Source: Rhyzopertha dominica
Lineage: Eukaryota; Arthropoda; Insecta; Coleoptera; Bostrichidae
Length of the DNA stretch: 64,000 nt
Direction of reading: 5' to 3'
Assembly: GCA_025024175.1 (NCBI GenBank)
Contig: QCXZ01000086.1
Span: 24,704,245 to 24,768,244 of the forward strand
Shown here: positions 59,833 through 64,000 of the stretch, in pieces
Numbering within the stretch: position 1 is the first letter of the stretch
Layout of the letters: every line of letters begins with the position of its first letter
Notes under the pieces: model-generated
Told to the model about the DNA's origin: nothing
Database searches by the model: none
What the model saw: the letters and a program-made list of their open reading frames with translations, nothing else
Translations under genes and position numbers: made by a program

Positions 59833-60870
59833 CTAATTATTTTGTGTCGAATTTACTGTACTAATTTAATTATGTTTTGTTCATTCCACTGTGTTTAGGG
59901 TTCCAACATGATAGAAACTTTATGTATTTTTGGTATAAGTTTTTATTAAAATAAGAGCGTTACATTAATTAATTTGTCTAGTTATTCATCTGTTTAAAGC
60001 CTTTTATTTTGTTCTAAATTTATTGGGGAAAATAAATTGTACACTGGTAGTTAATGTTTGTGTGTTGTTGTATATAAATAGCTCTATAGTTAATGTTACT
60101 TAGAGCACTTTGGGTGATTATTTTTAATACAGGATGGCATTGCAGGTAGTGACTAAAATCTTGTGTAGTGATTACATAACAATATCAGAAATTAAAATCC
60201 AAATATTAATTGATTACTGCCTACTACAATTCCATAATAATCCACCTGTAAATATTTAAATTATACAATCATGGAATTATATATACAAGGGGTTACAAAA
60301 CATTAAATAAACAATGCACTGATGAGATCATTTTGATTTTATTTCTGAAGTGATTCAGTAGGGATGCGCCTCATTAGAGCTTTTTTATTTGTTTTGTCCA
60401 GCTAAATTTGCAAGATAATTAGAATGGGTCAGACATGTTTAATGTATTTTCAAATTCAATACAGTGGCCCATCCCTACTTAAATTAAGTGATAAGACATT
60501 TGATAATATAAATACTGTATAATCACATATCACTTAAATAGTACCAACAATCATAATAAGCGTCATAGTTGTGCCCTAAATTCAGTACAATTTAAAAATT
60601 CTAATCCTTTTGAAGTGGGATTAAATTAAAAGTTTAATTAACAATTCACACAAACAGTTGTTCCATTTCAGTTAATATTAAATGTAGGTATATCCATTTC
60701 AATATTCGTTGGCTACCTGCTCGTTTTGGACTAGATGCATTACTACATAACAAAATAATTGACGCTGATTTTTGCAAAATGGTTTGGCCGATATTTGTCT
60801 ACAGTTACCTATTTTTTTTTGTATTTGAATATCTAGTTTAATATGCTTCTTTAAAATACAAAAGATTTAA
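59833..60870 (+). other. Peflin 3' flank
   Basis: ATTAAA near 59945 and AATAAA at 60031..60036 are candidate poly(A) signals for the peflin gene. The remainder is AT-rich with no recognised feature. Confidence 0.45.
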
Positions 60871-60875
60871 TATAT

Positions 60876-61320
60876 GTTGGTGGAAATGTAGATGGCAATG
60901 CCATCTATCAGTAATAAACTGACATGATGACAAAGCCACCTAGCCGCCTTATCGGGAACTATTTCCTAAAGGAAGTGACCTGTGCTCTGACAAGTTGGCT
61001 TGCACGTCAACTTGACAGCAGGCCTCCACGGCACTTTTTGCTCTCGGGCAAGAACTGACATACATTAAAATGCATGTCTATGTCATGTTGTCTGCACCAC
61101 ACAACCAACTACCAACAGAACTGTTTCGCTATTGTTATAGCTGATTAGTGTCTAGTGTGGATAGCATGGCATAGAACTGATTTTGCCTATGTACCAAAGC
61201 AATGGTATGATGATAGTGAAATGCAGATGGCAATGCCATCGATTAGTAATAAACTGACAACCTAGCTGCCTTATCGGGAACTACTTCCTAAAGGAAGTGA
61301 CCTGTGTTGCACTTTCCGAA
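60876..61320. repeat. Two further copies of the repeat family found in dome
   Basis: GTAGATGGCAATGCCATCTA at 60,892 and GCAGATGGCAATGCCATCGA at 61,222 each begin a ~100-bp block (AGTAATAAACTGAC, CCTAGC, GCCTTATCGGGAACTA, TTCCTAAAGGAAGTGACCTG). The blocks are about 325 bp apart, in the same orientation. The segment 61,140-61,205, ahead of the second copy, matches 9,885-9,945 of the dome copy in inverse orientation, showing colinearity beyond the shared core. Confidence 0.7.
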
Positions 61321-62532
61321 CACTTAGACATGATGTGGAACGATTTAAACATTTTTGTTTAAAATTACGGACTTGTAAGGGCACCAGTGTAAAATTCTTT
61401 TCTTCAAAATGTTGTTTTCTCTTTTCTTATCAACATTCCTTACAAAACATAATTGATTATAGAGTAATTCAGAAAGATCTGCCTTTGTCTAGTGTGTTGG
61501 AAATACATCCAGAAATAGTCACCAATATTTTTGTTTTGTTTGAAACTCGACCTTTTTGTTAGTCGCATCTGTATTGATGAAATTTTGATTTATATAAGCA
61601 TTGATAGGATCTATATAAGGGATTATAGGAGATCTCTGGTGTTAAAAATAGTGAGTTTGCTTTCTTGTGCTGATACTTTTGGACATATAGTTATTTGGTG
61701 CTATTTATGGAATTGTCCACAGAAAACAACAACGGTATTACATAATATGTTTGAATGTGACATGAATGTATGAAGTGGTTTGTGATGATGTAATTCTTTC
61801 AACATTCATTAACATTACACAGCTTCAACATCAATTCTGTGTGATACAGAGAGTGTAGCCTTTGGAACATGACATTTTGTTGTGCTTTGATGAAAATAAC
61901 ATGAACGCCTTTCTTAGGTACCAGTGCGCAACATTTCTTAGGATAGGATACATTTATTACTATCATACGTTCTTGGTAACATTTACTTGTGAATTGTGGT
62001 TTTTAACACTGCTAGTGGTGTCCTTGAATAAATCCGTGGGTAGCGTCGTGGGTGAAATTATGATTTCAGACTGTGAATTTGGTAAGCACAACGGTGCAGT
62101 GTCGTCATGGATGTACTCCTCAGTACTCGACTGCTGGCTCTCCTCGTTGNGTAACTCTAGGATTTCTGTGTAAAATGACCTGAATTTAAATACTGCTCAG
62201 TGTAGTTGCTAACATGAAGCATGCTGAAACATATGTAGATCATAAAAATATTCCACAAATATTTCCTGTGTTCAAATGCAATTAAAATATTTAGAACAAT
62301 GTGCTTCAGTTATGAATAGGATCTGAAGGGGAAACACACAAAATATTCTTTTTTTAAACCACACGTTTGCTTTGCAGCTAATAATGATGTAGATGTCAAA
62401 TTAAATACAAATTTCAATAAAACTTATTTTGCGTACCGTGTCATAGGCGCCGTTTCAGACCAAATATACAAAATAATGTCTGTTCACGGCCAGCGGGATA
62501 ATGGTGATTGGGCTAGCCGTTAAGAGCGACCA
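61321..62532. other. Spacer without recognised gene
   Basis: Plus-strand frames of 75-103 codons (61335..61562, 61531..61773, 61862..62173) lack any family resemblance and have no splice-linked partners. Confidence 0.4.
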
Positions 62533-62570
62533 CTGAAGATGCCGTCAGCGATGTATGGCGAAACGTTTGG
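62533..62570 (+). other. Hammerhead-like motif, copy 3 (upstream of Penelope-like RT)
   Basis: Reads CTGAAGATG, then a GCC...GGC stem region, then CGAAACGTTTGG. It has the same layout as the two minus-strand copies at 41.3 and 42.95 kb. Here it lies about 1.1 kb upstream of a Penelope-type reverse-transcriptase remnant in the same orientation, as expected for a motif in the leading repeat of such an element. Confidence 0.45.
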
Positions 62571-63599
62571 AAGCAGTCAATTCCATTGACCAGGGAAAAG
62601 AGCCCGGATACTCATTCTTTTATATCTATTTTTAATCTAGTGTACTGAAATTACATTTTCTGAATACGTTAGCGATATCCTTTAACTGTGAAGTTAATAT
62701 TGAAGATCATCAAGGATTTTTTAAAGAGTTTTTTGCGTGTTCTGCGAGCCCCCGACCAGAATTTTAGAATTCGGCACCTATGACGTATTAATTCCAAACC
62801 AAGCTGAGTCAGAATTGGAGTTAAAGGGAAATAAATAAGACATACTGAACAAAGAAAAAAAACTGGTAGAGATAAAGTAACATTTATTCAAAACATAACA
62901 GTTCATAAAAATAATAGGTAGGTACAAGCAGTTGAATCCATGCAGAATGCTTCTATGATCATTCCTTTTGTATCTGGGTTTATATCGTTATTAATGGGTT
63001 TGCTGCAATTCATTTTCAATTTTTTCGCTCAAATAACACCAGATTTTGCTTCCAATTGAATACATGCACATTCCACAAAAATATTAACACCACGGATAGT
63101 ATTCAACGTCGATATTCAGGGCCGCACCAATTTTTTTTTGTTTTTTAGGCGGGCATTCAGGAAACTCAGTAAACTAAAAATAATGACAAAATTATTTAAC
63201 GGATCTACCTACTTTCGGAATAGTCAGTGAACCTGACAATTTCGTTGGGTAACATAGTAGGGCAACTTGCATGATTTGAAAAAAAATTGTTTGGAAAATA
63301 ATATAGAAAGACGAGGATTATGTGTATTGGAGGATAGTTTCAAATATCTTAGTTGGCNGCATTTGGCTAGTGTGAGAAAAATATAGAGAATTGTTACCAG
63401 CTCCTCTATCGGAAGCGTAAAATTTACCGAAATGAAAAACAAAGAAGGGATAAAACCATATTTCAAAAGCCGATAGAATTTTTCATGCTGTACTCTGTAC
63501 TTTCCGAGAAATTTATTATTTTCAAGTATACTGTAAACTTTTATTATTAATATTATTAAAACTGGAAATTTTTCGAATGAGGAAAGTCTTTTTAACTGT
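62571..63599. other. Probable non-coding part of a decayed Penelope-like element
   Basis: Between the hammerhead-like motif and the reverse-transcriptase remnant no intact frame is seen on the plus strand. A 151-codon minus frame at 63224..63679 is antisense to the remnant and has no resemblance of its own. Confidence 0.3.
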
Positions 63600-63770
63600 T
63601 TCTGATTGCAATGAATACCAAAGCTGTACATTTTGCCTAAAATCCATAAAAAGAATGTCCCNTTAAGGCTTATGGTCAATACTATTGACAGTCATTGTTA
63701 TACATTACCAAAATATATGATAAATAGANAGGCTACAAAAGAATCCATACTAATACCCCCTGTATACAAA
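63600..63770 (+). pseudogene. Penelope-like element reverse-transcriptase fragment
   Basis: The plus strand reads IPKLYILPKIHKKNVPLRLM then VNTIDSHCYTLPKYMINR. The LPKIHK-x-x-x-PLRxxV block followed by Ser/Tyr-Leu-x-KY is characteristic of Penelope-type (and related GIY-YIG) reverse transcriptases. Stops appear shortly downstream (63822 onward), and three N bases fall in the region. Only a short internal fragment is recognisable before the window ends. Confidence 0.65.
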
Positions 63771-64000
63771 GACANCAATTTATCCATAGAACAAAAGTCG
63801 GAAGACTTCTCCAAGCAACCATGAAGAATTTAATATAGTAAAGTAAAAAACTGCGACAGATTAGGTAATATTTCATTCAAGTTGCCCTTTGGACAGGAAT
63901 ACCTGAAGATTGGGGTAATCAAAATCTTCAGTTTCACGAATTGGTTTCTAGCGGAAACAAGGGAACAGTGCGATTAACAAGAGGTTGGCGCGGCCCCGTA

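Noticed and set aside
63224..63679. 151-codon minus-strand frame at the right edge
   Set aside because: It overlaps the Penelope-type RT block on the opposite strand, is rich in Phe/Leu/Lys from AT-rich sequence, and matches no family.
1..64000. tRNA, rRNA or CRISPR-like arrays
   Set aside because: No tRNA-like A/B boxes with foldable cloverleaf, no rRNA similarity and no regularly spaced short direct repeats were seen by eye; the sequence is nuclear insect DNA.

Overview
The window is nuclear DNA from an insect. It is AT-rich, its genes are split by spliceosomal introns mostly 50-70 nt long, and its orthologues (laminin beta-1, Domeless, Wsck, Gip, Conundrum, TMEM205, sorting nexin 17, peflin) form a typical holometabolous set. 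A beetle is my best guess, but nothing in the sequence proves the order. Isolated N bases are scattered through it, including inside coding exons. All exon boundaries below were placed by hand from GT/AG signals, reading-frame continuity and family similarity.

Layout. Left edge, minus strand: N-terminal exons of laminin beta-1 (LanB1), running off the window. 8.1-17.2 kb, minus: domeless (dome), the JAK/STAT cytokine receptor, in 13 coding exons. Its first intron hosts a small plus-strand gene for a 101-aa membrane protein, a TA-flanked MITE and a pogo/Tigger fossil. 18.9-19.5 kb: a near-perfect foldback element with an 8-bp target duplication. 21.0-24.6 kb, minus: Wsck, a WSC/FN3 receptor with a kinase domain that looks catalytically dead. 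25.35-26.37 kb: a hAT-type non-autonomous element between the divergent genes Wsck and Gip. 26.8-28.0 kb, plus: Gip (hydroxypyruvate isomerase-like), convergent with conundrum (conu), a RhoGAP on the minus strand at 28.8-31.6 kb.

From 31.6 to about 50.9 kb there is no recognisable host gene. That stretch holds transposon debris: a LINE reverse transcriptase, a Tc1/IS630-type DDE transposase, two hammerhead-like motifs and a pair of inverted TA-flanked termini. Then on the plus strand come Tmem205 (51.2-52.2 kb), a mariner fossil, a second large hAT element with an 8-bp duplication, Snx17 (55.6-57.3 kb) and a peflin-type penta-EF-hand gene (59.0-59.8 kb). The right end carries copies of a repeat family also present inside dome, and a Penelope-like reverse transcriptase fragment with a hammerhead-like motif about 1 kb upstream of it.

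The host genes do not form a pathway. Dome, Wsck, conu and Snx17 are signalling or trafficking proteins, LanB1 is basement membrane, and Gip and Tmem205 are metabolic or membrane proteins. The most interesting observations are the nested antisense micro-protein gene, the degenerate catalytic sites of Wsck, the duplicated tyrosine motifs in the Dome tail, the unusual introns of peflin and Snx17, and a well-marked set of mobile elements with intact target-site duplications.
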